The notes below the pieces were generated by a model that had not been told where the DNA came from, searched no databases, and was given only the letters and a program-made list of their open reading frames with translations. Shown piece after piece: positions 32,701 to 40,166 of a DNA stretch of 64,000 nt. The position numbers and the translations under genes were made by a program. Source of the stretch: Microbacterium sp. SSM24 (GTDB taxonomy: Bacteria; Actinomycetota; Actinomycetes; Actinomycetales; Microbacteriaceae); contig NZ_JAPDNQ010000001.1 of NCBI RefSeq assembly GCF_025989145.1, positions 1,116,001 through 1,180,000 on the forward strand, read 5' to 3'. Positions within the stretch are counted from its first letter, which is position 1; each line of letters starts with the position of its first letter.

Positions 32701-34734
32701 GGGATTCGACGAGCTGCCGGACGCGGCGCTGCCGTAACCGACGAGCTTTCCGCCGCTCGACGTCGAGGTCTTGAACCAGAGCTCCGTCGCGAACGACCCG
32801 CCCAGCGGAGTGGCCGCCGAGCGCGCGAGGCCGTTGGAGCTGCCGTTGAAGGTCGCAGATCCGTTGGCCTCGCTGGCCAGTGCGTCGTCGGAGTTGGTGC
32901 CGACGCCGCCGCTCATCACGGCGTTGTTGCTGCCCGCGATGTCGGCTCCGCCGGTGGCGTTGCTGCCGCCGAGGCGCCAGTACAGGCTCGCGTTGTCGTC
33001 GAGCACGGTCTTGGCGTAGACGGATGCCGCGGCACCGCTGATCGTCAGCGACACGTCGGCGCTCCGGGCGGAGTTGCCGTCGCCGTCCTTGGCGATGACG
33101 TAGAACGTCTGCGTCGAACCGGGGGTGAAGCCGCCGGCCGACAGCGCCTGGATGGGACGGTTCCAGAACGGCGCCTGCGCCGTGCTGGTGGCCAGCGGCT
33201 GCGTGCCGCCCTGGACCCACATCTCGTAGGTGAGGTCGAGGTCGTCGCGGTCCCAGTTGGCCGGGAACTGCACGCGGGCCGAGCCGGACTCGATCGACTT
33301 GGCGGTCGGCGTCCAGTCGACACCGCTGAGCACGGGTCCCATCTTCGCCCCGCCGGCCGGGTGCGCGGAGAAGCGCGCGATGCCCTGGCTGCGGATGTTG
33401 TTCACCAGCGGGAACTCGCCGCCGATGAGGAGGTAGTCGCTGTTTCCGGTCGCGGTCCAGCCGGCCTGACCCTGTCCTGTCGCGACGCCGGTCATCCAGT
33501 CCGGGTACCAGTTGATCGCGGCGGGCGCGGGGTAGCCGTTCCAGTCGGAGTAGATGGAGCCGGTGGACGGCGAACGCGTGAGCGTGCCCTTCGCGGCGGC
33601 GGTGTAGGCCGTGGCGTTGCGCATGTTGCCGGGGTTTCCGCTGGCCTGCGGGAGGCCGTTCGCGGTCTGGCAGTCGTGCTCGTGACCGGTGCTGTAGACG
33701 TTCGTGCCGTCGGAGAAGATGCCGTAGTGGTCGCCGTGGCAGTCCGCGATCCAGCGGACTGCGCCGGTCTCGCCATCGAGCGCGAACAGACCCTCGAGGT
33801 TGCCGACGCTCACGTTCGAGTACACCCACGCCGTGCCGTACACGCCGCCGGCAGTGTCGGTGGAGATGGAGTAGATGCCCGCCCGTCCGGCGAGCGAGCC
33901 GGTCGCGAGGCCGTTCTTGATGGTCGCGTTCGCGGCCCACGGCACAAGGGCGCCGCTGGTCGGGTCGAGAGCAGCCATGCCGCGCGAGGTCGTGCCGTTC
34001 ACGGTCTCGAAGCGACCCGCGGCGATGATCTTGGAGCCCGAGGCGTTGACCACCATCGCATCGACCTGCAGATCGGTCGTCGGAGCCCACGACAGCACAG
34101 CGCCGTTGGACGCCTGGACCGCCGCGAGGTTCTTGCGGGTGATGCCGCCGGCGGCTCCGATCAAACCGCCGAAGTACACGGTCGAGTTGGTCGCGACGAT
34201 GGCGTTGACGTACGAGCCGCCGATCGCGGGCTTGAAGGTGGTGAGCAGGGCTCCGGTCGCCGTGTTGAAGGCGGCGACGTTGAACCGAGCCTGTCCGTCG
34301 ACCTGGCTGAACGAGCCGCCGACGTAGAGCGTGCTGCCGTCCGGCGAGACGGCGAGCGCCTTGACGGTGCCGTTGATGACGGGCGCGAACGATGTCGCGA
34401 CGCCGGTGTTGATGTTGTACGCGAGGATGTTGCTGCGCGGCATCAGGTTGGTGCCCTGACCCGCGCCGGCGGGACGCGCGTTGGTGAAGCTACCTCCGGC
34501 GAACACCGTGTCACCCGCGATCACCTGCGCCCACACGACACCCGCGTCGATCTGGACGGTCGGCAACGGGTCGCTCGACACCGTCGACGCACTTCGCTGC
34601 TCGATCGGTGCCGGCCCGGTGGTCGATACGGCGGACGCAGGTGCCGTGATCCCCACCACGGCACCGGCGGCCACGACGGCCGAAACCGTCACCCCTACGA
34701 CGAACTTGCGCAGATTCCACGCCCCAGCGTTCAT
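29794..34734 (-). CDS. Giant secreted propeller-LamG-PKD protein C (1646 aa)
   Basis: Third paralogue. ATG 34734 is preferred to ATG 34740 because AGGGGA is 6 nt before the former and abuts the latter. A signal peptide (VVGVTVSAVVAAGAVVG core) is followed by propeller repeats (45-458), a fibronectin-like segment (468-565), LamG (575-795), PKD domains (805-881, 886-961, 968-1048), a C-module (1053-1261), two more PKD domains (1268-1348, 1355-1435) and a second C-module (1441-1646). The propeller part is very close to those of A and B, including the opening PIEQRSA and VQIDAGVVWAQV segments. It starts 37 bp after the lipoprotein stop and may be co-transcribed with that gene. Confidence 0.9.
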   Translation of the reverse strand: MNAGAWNLRKFVVGVTVSAVVAAGAVVGITAPASAVSTTGPAPIEQRSASTVSSDPLPTVQIDAGVVWAQVIAGDTVFAGGSFTNARPAGAGQGTNLMPRSNILAYNINTGVATSFAPVINGTVKALAVSPDGSTLYVGGSFSQVDGQARFNVAAFNTATGALLTTFKPAIGGSYVNAIVATNSTVYFGGLIGAAGGITRKNLAAVQASNGAVLSWAPTTDLQVDAMVVNASGSKIIAAGRFETVNGTTSRGMAALDPTSGALVPWAANATIKNGLATGSLAGRAGIYSISTDTAGGVYGTAWVYSNVSVGNLEGLFALDGETGAVRWIADCHGDHYGIFSDGTNVYSTGHEHDCQTANGLPQASGNPGNMRNATAYTAAAKGTLTRSPSTGSIYSDWNGYPAPAAINWYPDWMTGVATGQGQAGWTATGNSDYLLIGGEFPLVNNIRSQGIARFSAHPAGGAKMGPVLSGVDWTPTAKSIESGSARVQFPANWDRDDLDLTYEMWVQGGTQPLATSTAQAPFWNRPIQALSAGGFTPGSTQTFYVIAKDGDGNSARSADVSLTISGAAASVYAKTVLDDNASLYWRLGGSNATGGADIAGSNNAVMSGGVGTNSDDALASEANGSATFNGSSNGLARSAATPLGGSFATELWFKTSTSSGGKLVGYGSAASGSSSNPDRHLYMRNNGALVFGVWQGSNRTIESPATYRDNQWHHAVAQLSPTAGMQLFVDGALVASDNTTTATARSLTGYWRVGGDTVSGWPSAPSSSYFNGRIDEFAVYPGTLTAAQVSEHYALGAGLAMPTAAFTTTGNEMAKAFDASTSTAPAGRTISSYTWNFGDGATATGVTANHTYATPGTYTVTLTVKDSANFTATTTQAVTASPPHQAPTAAFTPNVAGLSATFDSSASAASGGASITGYAWTFGDGSTSTEATPTHAYAAAGTYTATLTVTDNIGATSTLVSHDVTVSHAAPVAAFTTSTAGLTVSFDAATSSASDGASLQYSWNWGDGTPADSGVSPSHTYAANGIYQVVLTLTDSLGATATKSLNVSVASQVFAARDDFERTVATGWGAAQTGGAWNGTTGFSVSGGAGKIALNAGQTRTSTLTGVSVRDIDATATVSADKLANGGGLHFNMTAHKSTAGEYRLKVRTLSTGVVSASLTKLVGTTETTLVTKNLTGFTYTDGAKLRLHWTVSTTGGTTSLKANVWSDGATEPAGWFVSTSDSQAELQSAGQVGALSYLSGSTTNVPVTVSLDDLVIVDTLASATPVHADPVASFTATPNELAVAADASASTASDGATLTYAWNWGDGASSTGVSPSHTYAAAGTYTITLTLTDSLGGTATKTQSVTVNEHVHPNPTASFTATTSNLAVNVDGSGSTPSEGAALTYSWNWGDGTAAGSGATASHTYATAGDYTVTLNLTDALGGTSSSAQQVTVTAPPEVFIAKDDFERIVATGWGTAVTGGAWGTTTGFSVADGVGKVTLNPGQTRTNLLTTVSAQDVDARLVFSSDVVANGGGLHMNYLVHKTAAGDYRLKLRISATGVVTVSLAKVVGTTETLIVNRTLSGYTHTAGAKVQLRIQAVTSGGTTALKGKVWADGTTEPTDWFVSTTDAQAELQGAGQVGVLTYLSGSATNVPVTVNVDNLEVK

Positions 34735-34771
34735 CTTCATTCCCCTCACCCCAGTGTGGAAGCTTCTTCGC

Positions 34772-35371
34772 CTACACGTTGCCCGTGAAGAGCGCGATCG
34801 GCGCTCCCGCAACGTATTCGACGGTGACCTGCAGAGAATCCCGCTCTTCAGCGGGAAGCCGGAACACATAGATCCCGGAAATCGTCTTGCCCGGCTCGAC
34901 GGTGCCGAGGAACGGGCTGTACGGCTCGGACGTGGTCGGCTGTCCGAAGGAGTTCTTCGAACCCGTCACCGACACCATCGCCGTGCTGAGGTCGACCGGC
35001 TCGTCGGAGCCGTTCTCGACCGTCAGCGTGAGCGCGACCGCGGGCCCGGCGATCTCGCCGGGCGTGGTCGCCTTCACGTCGAGCTGCTCGACCTCGGAGA
35101 CCGTGACGTTGACGCCGCCCTCGAGCTCGGCGGTGTCGCCCAGCTTCGCCTCGAGCGTCTCGCCGGGCGCGACCGGCGCGACCGTCTCGTCGATGGATCC
35201 GCCGTTGGGCGCAGGCACCGTCGCGCTCGGAAGAGGATCGGAGTTCTGGCTGCCGGGCGTCGGCTCCGGCGCGCATCCGCTGATCGCGAGTGCGCACAGT
35301 GCGGCCCCCGCGACCACGGCACTCAAACGAATAGAAAGACGCCTCAGCGTCGCTTGGTTCCCCACGCTCAT
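34772..35371 (-). CDS. DUF4352-like secreted lipoprotein (199 aa)
   Basis: The start at ATG 35371 gives a good lipoprotein signal (LSAVVAGAALCALAISGC, lipobox I-S-G-C near residues 30-33), followed by a Pro/Ser linker and an Ig-like beta domain. That domain has the DUF4352 pattern: a GDTAELEGGVNVTV opening, VALTLTVENGSDEPVDLS centrally, and LGTVEPGKTISGIYVFRLP near the end. DUF4352 proteins are extracellular, often linked to envelope systems, with no defined reaction. It directly precedes giant gene C and may help to place that protein at the surface (inference). The start codon lies inside a small G-loop hairpin. Confidence 0.8.
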   Translation of the reverse strand: MSVGNQATLRRLSIRLSAVVAGAALCALAISGCAPEPTPGSQNSDPLPSATVPAPNGGSIDETVAPVAPGETLEAKLGDTAELEGGVNVTVSEVEQLDVKATTPGEIAGPAVALTLTVENGSDEPVDLSTAMVSVTGSKNSFGQPTTSEPYSPFLGTVEPGKTISGIYVFRLPAEERDSLQVTVEYVAGAPIALFTGNV

Positions 35372-35457
35372 CCCCCAGATGTGCACCTTCACCGCAAACG
35401 CACCCAACGCACGCGGCGAATCCCAGATGTGACGCAGAAGCCAGTTCCCAAACTGGC
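35369..35457 (-). promoter_or_regulatory. Leader hairpins of the DUF4352 lipoprotein gene, one spanning the start codon
   Basis: GCCAGTT and AACTGGC (35440-35457) form a perfect 7-bp hairpin with loop TGGG near the presumed 5' end. CATC and GATG (35369-35381) form a 4-bp hairpin with loop TGGGG whose right arm contains the ATG itself. Both have the same G-loop form as other envelope leaders in the window. Confidence 0.5.
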
Positions 35458-35537
35458 GTCCGCCGATATAACCCCGCGTTGACTCTATCAGCGGGTGACA
35501 CCCCGCGAACCTCAGGGTTTGCTCAAGGAATCGGCGG

Positions 35538-36395
35538 TCAGCCCCTCGCGCGGATGGACGGACGGAGCGGATCCGAGACCAGGCTCGGCCGGTCGTCGGC
35601 GCCGAACCGCGTGTGCGGCTGCGTCATCGAGGTCTCGAGGCGCAGTGACGGACCGGCGAGCTGCTGCGCGATCTCGGGGAAGCTCGAGTAGTGCGGCGCG
35701 AGCAGATGCGTGCTCCCCGCAAGGAGGTAGAGGTCCACGACGGAGGAGACGAGCGCCGCCTTGGTGTTGTAGCCGCCCTTGTCGTCGAGCGCGACGGTGC
35801 CGGGGACCGCGTCGATCACCTCGGCCTGCGCCTGCGCGGTGTCTGCCGAGAGGAAGAACCGCATGCCGGGATGCTCCGCGCCGACCTCTCTCATCCGCTC
35901 GATGTACCAGCTGACGGGAGAGTGCCGCAGCGTCTCGGTATTCGAGATCGCGTGCGCACGCACCATCACTCCGATGTACGGCTGCTCCGCGAGGTGCTGC
36001 GAGAAGAAGGACTCCACGCGCCCGGCGATCGCGGGAACCGGTGCCAGCGACTGCAGCTCCTCGCCCCACGGCGTCGCGCCGGGTGGGAGGTGCAGTGCAT
36101 GAGCGGTGCGCACCTGCCAGATGCGGTCATCGCGGGCGCTGTCGAGCCACTCGAGGTCATGCCGGCGATACGGATGCCGCAGCGCGAGAGCTCGCGAACG
36201 CGCGGTGCTGATCCGCTTCTCGCCGAACTGCCACAGTTCGTTGAAGGTCGCCCCGAAGGCCGCACCGGTCGGCCAGGTGTAGGCGAAGTCGCGCGATGCC
36301 CACCGAGCGAGCGAACGGGAGCCGAGCGTCACCCGGAGGCGGTTGCCGAGGCCGTGGAGCTTCTTGGTGACGGCGATCACCGTTCCCTCGCTCAT
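35538..36395 (-). CDS. Fucosyltransferase-fold protein (NodZ/GT23-like)
   Basis: 285 aa from ATG 36395. The N-terminal motif KLHGLGNRLR (about residues 11-20) is the G-x-G-N-R nucleotide-sugar-binding start of the NodZ/POFUT-type fold. A second typical part is IGVMVRAH, followed by the FFLSADTAQAQAEV segment and a C-terminal region with the pattern DLYLLAGSTHLLAPHYSSFPEIA (sugar-nucleotide loop). It probably attaches a deoxysugar to a surface glycan; the donor is not certain. The ATG overlaps the preceding glycosyltransferase stop by 4 bp (36392-36395), and it is last in a three-gene minus-strand operon. Confidence 0.78.
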   Translation of the reverse strand: MSEGTVIAVTKKLHGLGNRLRVTLGSRSLARWASRDFAYTWPTGAAFGATFNELWQFGEKRISTARSRALALRHPYRRHDLEWLDSARDDRIWQVRTAHALHLPPGATPWGEELQSLAPVPAIAGRVESFFSQHLAEQPYIGVMVRAHAISNTETLRHSPVSWYIERMREVGAEHPGMRFFLSADTAQAQAEVIDAVPGTVALDDKGGYNTKAALVSSVVDLYLLAGSTHLLAPHYSSFPEIAQQLAGPSLRLETSMTQPHTRFGADDRPSLVSDPLRPSIRARG

Positions 36396-37309
36396 GGTGT
36401 CTCCGCCGCGGCGCGCCGACGCCGCCGCAGGTAGGCGAGTCCCGACAGCGTTCCTCGAACGGCGGGGACGATCGTGCGCGTCGGGTGGAGCAGCTGGCGC
36501 CGGCCGCCCCGCATCAGAATGTCCCATGCGGCCGGGACGCTCCGCCTCGACCACCGGCGCTGCCGGCGGCGATCGAGATGCTGCGCGGCGAAGACGAGAC
36601 GGTTGCGCACGTTGTAGAAGTAGTACACGGCGGACTTCCCCTCGGTCTCGCCGTCGTGGGTCTGGGTCCCGCCGGCGCTGTGCACCGCGCGCGCCTCATG
36701 ATCGACCCGCAGCGTGGCGCCGGCGTGCGCGGCGCGAACGGACAGATCGATGTCCTCCCAGTAGAGGAAGTAGTCGTCGTCGAAGCCGCCGACGCGCTCC
36801 CACATCCGCCGGTTGATCGCCAGGCATGCCCCGCTCAGCCACAGCGCGGAGTCCGGGTAGCGCCGGCCCTCACGCACGCGGCGCACGGAGCCGGAGTCGA
36901 GATCGAGCTCCATCTCTGAGGCGAAGTGGCGTCCGTCGGGACGGACCACCAGGGGCGCGATCACGGACTCCGGGTCGGCGAGGACGGCGTCCGAGAGCCG
37001 CGCGACCCCGTCCTCCTCGAGGAAGGCGTCGGGATTCAGGAGGACATAGGTCTCGGCATCCGATTCCGCCGCTCTCTCCGCCGCGGCGTTCATGCCCGCA
37101 CCGAACCCGAGGTTCTGATCGGGACACACGAGCTGCCAGCCCTCCCGCGCGGCGATCGCGCGGATGGCGGCCCGCTCGCCCTCGGTCGTGAAGTTGTCGA
37201 CGACGACCACGATCGCCCCCTCCGGCAGCGCGGTGCGACGCAGGTTCTCCGCCACCATCGCCGACGAGCCGTAGCTCACCACCAGCACGGCGGTCCGTCC
37301 GCCGTTCAC
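36392..37309 (-). CDS. Glycosyltransferase, family 2
   Basis: 305 aa from GTG 37309, which overlaps the previous stop as GTGA. N-terminal AVLVVSYGSS, then VVVVDNFTTEG, NLGFGAGMNAAA and YVLLNPDAFLEEDGV (the Asn-Pro-Asp replaces a DxD motif, typical of rhamnosyltransferase-like GT2), and GGFDDDYFLYWEDIDLSVRAAHAG near residue 205. These are the standard marks of this group. No membrane segment is present; it acts on a lipid-linked acceptor at the inner membrane face. It is the middle gene of a tightly coupled operon with the CDP-alcohol transferase and the fucosyltransferase-like gene. Confidence 0.92.
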   Translation of the reverse strand: MNGGRTAVLVVSYGSSAMVAENLRRTALPEGAIVVVVDNFTTEGERAAIRAIAAREGWQLVCPDQNLGFGAGMNAAAERAAESDAETYVLLNPDAFLEEDGVARLSDAVLADPESVIAPLVVRPDGRHFASEMELDLDSGSVRRVREGRRYPDSALWLSGACLAINRRMWERVGGFDDDYFLYWEDIDLSVRAAHAGATLRVDHEARAVHSAGGTQTHDGETEGKSAVYYFYNVRNRLVFAAQHLDRRRQRRWSRRSVPAAWDILMRGGRRQLLHPTRTIVPAVRGTLSGLAYLRRRRRAAAETP

Positions 37310-38040
37310 GAGGCGATGGTCTCGCGGTCGAGTCGAACCATCTGGCGGAACCAGGTGATCGCGGCTGCCACGAGGAACGCCGCGCACGCGAGGAACAGCA
37401 GCGAGTAGATCCCGAAGAAGAGGAGGGGCCAGCCCCACAGGACGAACGTGAGCATCAGGACGCCGTAGTCGGTCGGCAGCAGCAGCAATGAACGCAGGAT
37501 GCCGCCACCGCCCGTGCTGTGCGCCGAGGCGACACCGCGCTTGCCCTTCAGCAGATCGTTGAGGATCATCGCGAAGAACGTCGTGCTGCCGACGATCGTG
37601 AAGAGGATGGGCACCAGGAGCCACGCCTGCGGGATGTCGGTCGATCTGCTCAGGCCCACCAGCACGGCGAGGTGCAACGAGGTGATCTTGGCGGCATCGA
37701 CGAAGTGGTCGAGCCATTCGCCCGCGAGCGAACCACCGCCCCGCAGACGCGCCACCTGGCCGTCGGCGGAGTCCCACGCGTAGCCGAGGGCGAGCAGCAG
37801 CCAGATGACCACTCCGATCACGGCGGACGCGGGAACGATCGCGATCAGCGCGATCGCCGTGAACGTGAAGACCGCGCTGATCAGGGTGACCTGATTCGGT
37901 GTGAGCCCGATGCGGTAGGCGACGGCTGCCAGCATCCTCCCGACCGGCCTGTTCACGAACACCGAGTACGCCGGCGCGCCCCGCGCCCGACCCTTCTGTG
38001 CAAGCCGCAAGCGCGAGTACGTCTGTGAGATCGATTCCAC
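37306..38040 (-). CDS. CDP-alcohol phosphatidyltransferase family membrane enzyme
   Basis: 244 aa with six or so hydrophobic segments. The catalytic signature D-G-x2-A-R-x8-G-x3-D-x3-D is present as DGQVARLRGGGSLAGEWLDHFVD at about residues 71-93. The GTG start at 38040 follows GGGGAGG with 6-nt spacing. The family joins a CDP-activated alcohol to a second alcohol; members in polysaccharide loci may make phosphodiester-linked glycans or an unusual lipid. The TagD-like cytidylyltransferase at 45332 could supply a CDP-polyol substrate, so a teichoic-acid-like phosphodiester is plausible but not shown. Confidence 0.88.
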   Translation of the reverse strand: MESISQTYSRLRLAQKGRARGAPAYSVFVNRPVGRMLAAVAYRIGLTPNQVTLISAVFTFTAIALIAIVPASAVIGVVIWLLLALGYAWDSADGQVARLRGGGSLAGEWLDHFVDAAKITSLHLAVLVGLSRSTDIPQAWLLVPILFTIVGSTTFFAMILNDLLKGKRGVASAHSTGGGGILRSLLLLPTDYGVLMLTFVLWGWPLLFFGIYSLLFLACAAFLVAAAITWFRQMVRLDRETIAS

Positions 38041-38130
38041 CCGGTACCTCCCCGAAGATGACGGGCGTTCTATCGTGCCAGTATGCCTGTCGCGCGCATG
38101 ACCTCGCGTCACCGCTAGATTTGGGCGGGG

Positions 38131-39180
38131 GTGGTGCGGATGCGGCGGATCAGGGTCATGCAGTCGTTCGGCGCACCCCGTCCCACCACGAATCCGTACA
38201 TCGTCATGCTGCAGGATGCGCTGCGACGGACACCCGACGTCGAGCATCTTCCGTTCTCGTGGCGCACCGCGATCTTCGGACGCTACGACGTCTTCCACGT
38301 GCACTGGGGCGACACGCTCCTGGCGGCCGGCAGCCGTCGCACGCGTGCCGGCAAGCGCGCGGCGATGGCCGTGCTGCTCGCCCGCCTCGCCCTCACCAGG
38401 ACTCCCGTCGTGCGCACGGTCCACAACATCACGCCGCCCGAAGGCGGCCGGATCGACGTGACGCTGCTGACCGCGCTGGAGCGGCTCACGACGCTGCGCA
38501 TCCGGTTGTCGCCGACGACCCCTGAGGTCGCCGGCATCCGTTCCGCGTTGATCCTGCACGGCCACTACCGCGACTGGTTCGCCCCGATGAGCAAGAGCGC
38601 CGCCACGCCGGATCGCCTGGCGTACGTCGGCCTCATCAAGCCCTACAAGGGCGTGGAGCAGCTGCTGGTCGCGTTCGAGGAGCTGTCGGCCGATCGCGGG
38701 GAGATCCGGCTGACGGTCGCGGGGCGCGCCTCCGACCCCGATCTCGCTCGGACGATCACCGAGGCGGCGGACCGTCTGCCCGCGCTCGAGGCCGACCTCC
38801 GCTACCTCTCCGAAGAGGAGTTCGTCGCGATCGTCTCGGCCGCGTCCGCGGTCGTCCTGCCGTACCGCCACATGCACAACTCCGGTTCCGCGCTCGCGGC
38901 GCTGTCGCTGGATCGACCCATCCTCGTTCCCGACAACGAGACCACGCGCCTGCTGGCCGCCGAGGTCGGAACCGAGTGGGTCCACTTCTTCGGCGACGAG
39001 CTCACGGCCGGCGCGCTGGCCCGCCTGGCCGATGCGACGGCCGGCGGCATGAGCGGCCGTCCCGACCTGTCGGCGAGGGAGTGGGATGCCGCGGGCGCCG
39101 CACACGCCGATGCCTACCGTGACGCGCTCGGGGCTGTGCGCCGACGTCGCAGCGCACTGCCTGATCCGGAAGGAACCTGA
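38131..39180 (+). CDS. Glycosyltransferase, GT4-like
   Basis: 349 aa if the GTG at 38131 is used; GTG 38134 or ATG 38140 are alternatives. A TAGATT box at 38116-38121 leaves almost no leader, so translation probably starts near the 5' end. The acceptor half shows RYDVFHVHWGDTLLAAG and RTVHNITPPEGG; the donor half shows LAYVGLIKPYKGVEQLLVAFEEL, TVAGRAS and VVLPYRHMHNSGSALAALSLDRPILVPD, an E-to-S/N variant of the usual donor motif. It is divergent from the CDP-alcohol transferase operon, and the next glycosyltransferase overlaps its stop by 1 nt. Confidence 0.85.
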   Translation: MVRMRRIRVMQSFGAPRPTTNPYIVMLQDALRRTPDVEHLPFSWRTAIFGRYDVFHVHWGDTLLAAGSRRTRAGKRAAMAVLLARLALTRTPVVRTVHNITPPEGGRIDVTLLTALERLTTLRIRLSPTTPEVAGIRSALILHGHYRDWFAPMSKSAATPDRLAYVGLIKPYKGVEQLLVAFEELSADRGEIRLTVAGRASDPDLARTITEAADRLPALEADLRYLSEEEFVAIVSAASAVVLPYRHMHNSGSALAALSLDRPILVPDNETTRLLAAEVGTEWVHFFGDELTAGALARLADATAGGMSGRPDLSAREWDAAGAAHADAYRDALGAVRRRRSALPDPEGT

Positions 39181-40106
39181 TGCTCGTCGTCGTCGCGATC
39201 CCGACCTTCAAGCGCCCCGCCGCTCTCGAGACAGCACTCGCCACGGTCACCGCCCAGGCGCGCGCGGTGTCCGACGACCGTGTGACGGTTCGCGTCCTGG
39301 TCGTCGACAACGACGCGAACGCCACCGGGCGCGCGGTGGCGGAGGCGTTCGACGTGTCGTACTCCGTCGAGCCCAGCCCGGGGATCGCCGCGGTGCGCAA
39401 TCGCGCCATCGACGATTCCTCCGACGCGGATGCGGTCATCTTCATCGACGACGACGAGGTGCCCGAGCAGTCATGGCTGCGCAATCTCCTGAGCGCGCAC
39501 GCGGAGACCGGCGCGCACGCCGTCGCGGGGCGCGTCGTGACACGGTTCCCGGACGACGTCGAGGAGTGGGTGCGCGCCAGCGGCGCGTTCATCCGTCCGG
39601 TGCGCACCGACCGTCAGGTCATGACCGAGGCGGCGACGAACAACCTTCTGCTGGACCTCGCCCGCATTCGACCGCTCGGGCTCCGGTTCGACGAGCGGTT
39701 CGGACTCACCGGCGGCAGCGACAGCATGTACACGCGCCTGCTGGTCGCCCGCGGCGGGACGATCCGGTGGGCGCAGGACGCCGTCGTCGTCGAACAGGAG
39801 GATGCGGCGCGCTTCACCCGTGCCTGGGTGCTGATGCGCACCTTCCGGTTCGGCAACACCGCGGCGCGTGTGAGCATCGCGCTCGCAGGATCCTCCTCGG
39901 GGCGGCTGATGGCGCGCGTCCGGATGTGCGTGCGCGGCGGGGCACGCGTCGCGGGGGGTCTCGTGCGCTGGCTGTGGGGGACGCTCTCGCGCTCGCTGAG
40001 GCACAGAGCGAGAGGCCTTCGCACCGCGTACCGCGGGGCGGGGATGATCGGAGCGGCGATCGGATACGCGCACGACGAGTACGGCCGCCGCCGAGCATCC
40101 GCCTGA
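39180..40106 (+). CDS. Glycosyltransferase, family 2
   Basis: 308 aa with a GT-A fold: VVVAIPTFKRPAALETAL at the N-terminus, VLVVDNDANATG, GIAAVRNRAID and a metal-binding triple Asp in VIFIDDDEVPEQSWL near residue 87. The C-terminal 90 residues are basic and hydrophobic and may attach to the membrane. The start ATG shares one base with the TGA of the preceding glycosyltransferase (39178-39180), so the two are translated together. A perfect 19-bp terminator stem follows the stop. Confidence 0.9.
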   Translation: MLVVVAIPTFKRPAALETALATVTAQARAVSDDRVTVRVLVVDNDANATGRAVAEAFDVSYSVEPSPGIAAVRNRAIDDSSDADAVIFIDDDEVPEQSWLRNLLSAHAETGAHAVAGRVVTRFPDDVEEWVRASGAFIRPVRTDRQVMTEAATNNLLLDLARIRPLGLRFDERFGLTGGSDSMYTRLLVARGGTIRWAQDAVVVEQEDAARFTRAWVLMRTFRFGNTAARVSIALAGSSSGRLMARVRMCVRGGARVAGGLVRWLWGTLSRSLRHRARGLRTAYRGAGMIGAAIGYAHDEYGRRRASA

Positions 40107-40116
40107 TCTCGGATAC

Positions 40117-40155
40117 GCAGAAGGCCCCCGCTCTCGGAGAGCGGGGGCCTTCTGC
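40117..40155. terminator. Strong bidirectional terminator between convergent genes
   Basis: Arms 40117-40135 and 40137-40155 pair perfectly over 19 positions (GCAGAAGGCCCCCGCTCTC and its complement) around one base, so the real loop takes the innermost pairs. It lies between the GT2 gene (plus) and the beta-helix gene (minus). Confidence 0.9.
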
Positions 40156-40166
40156 GGTGGATGCGG

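Noticed and set aside
34731..34869. Longer N-terminus for giant protein C
   Set aside because: The extension would overlap the lipoprotein stop region, lacks a ribosome site and places the signal peptide internally; ATG 34734 has AGGGGA at the right distance.
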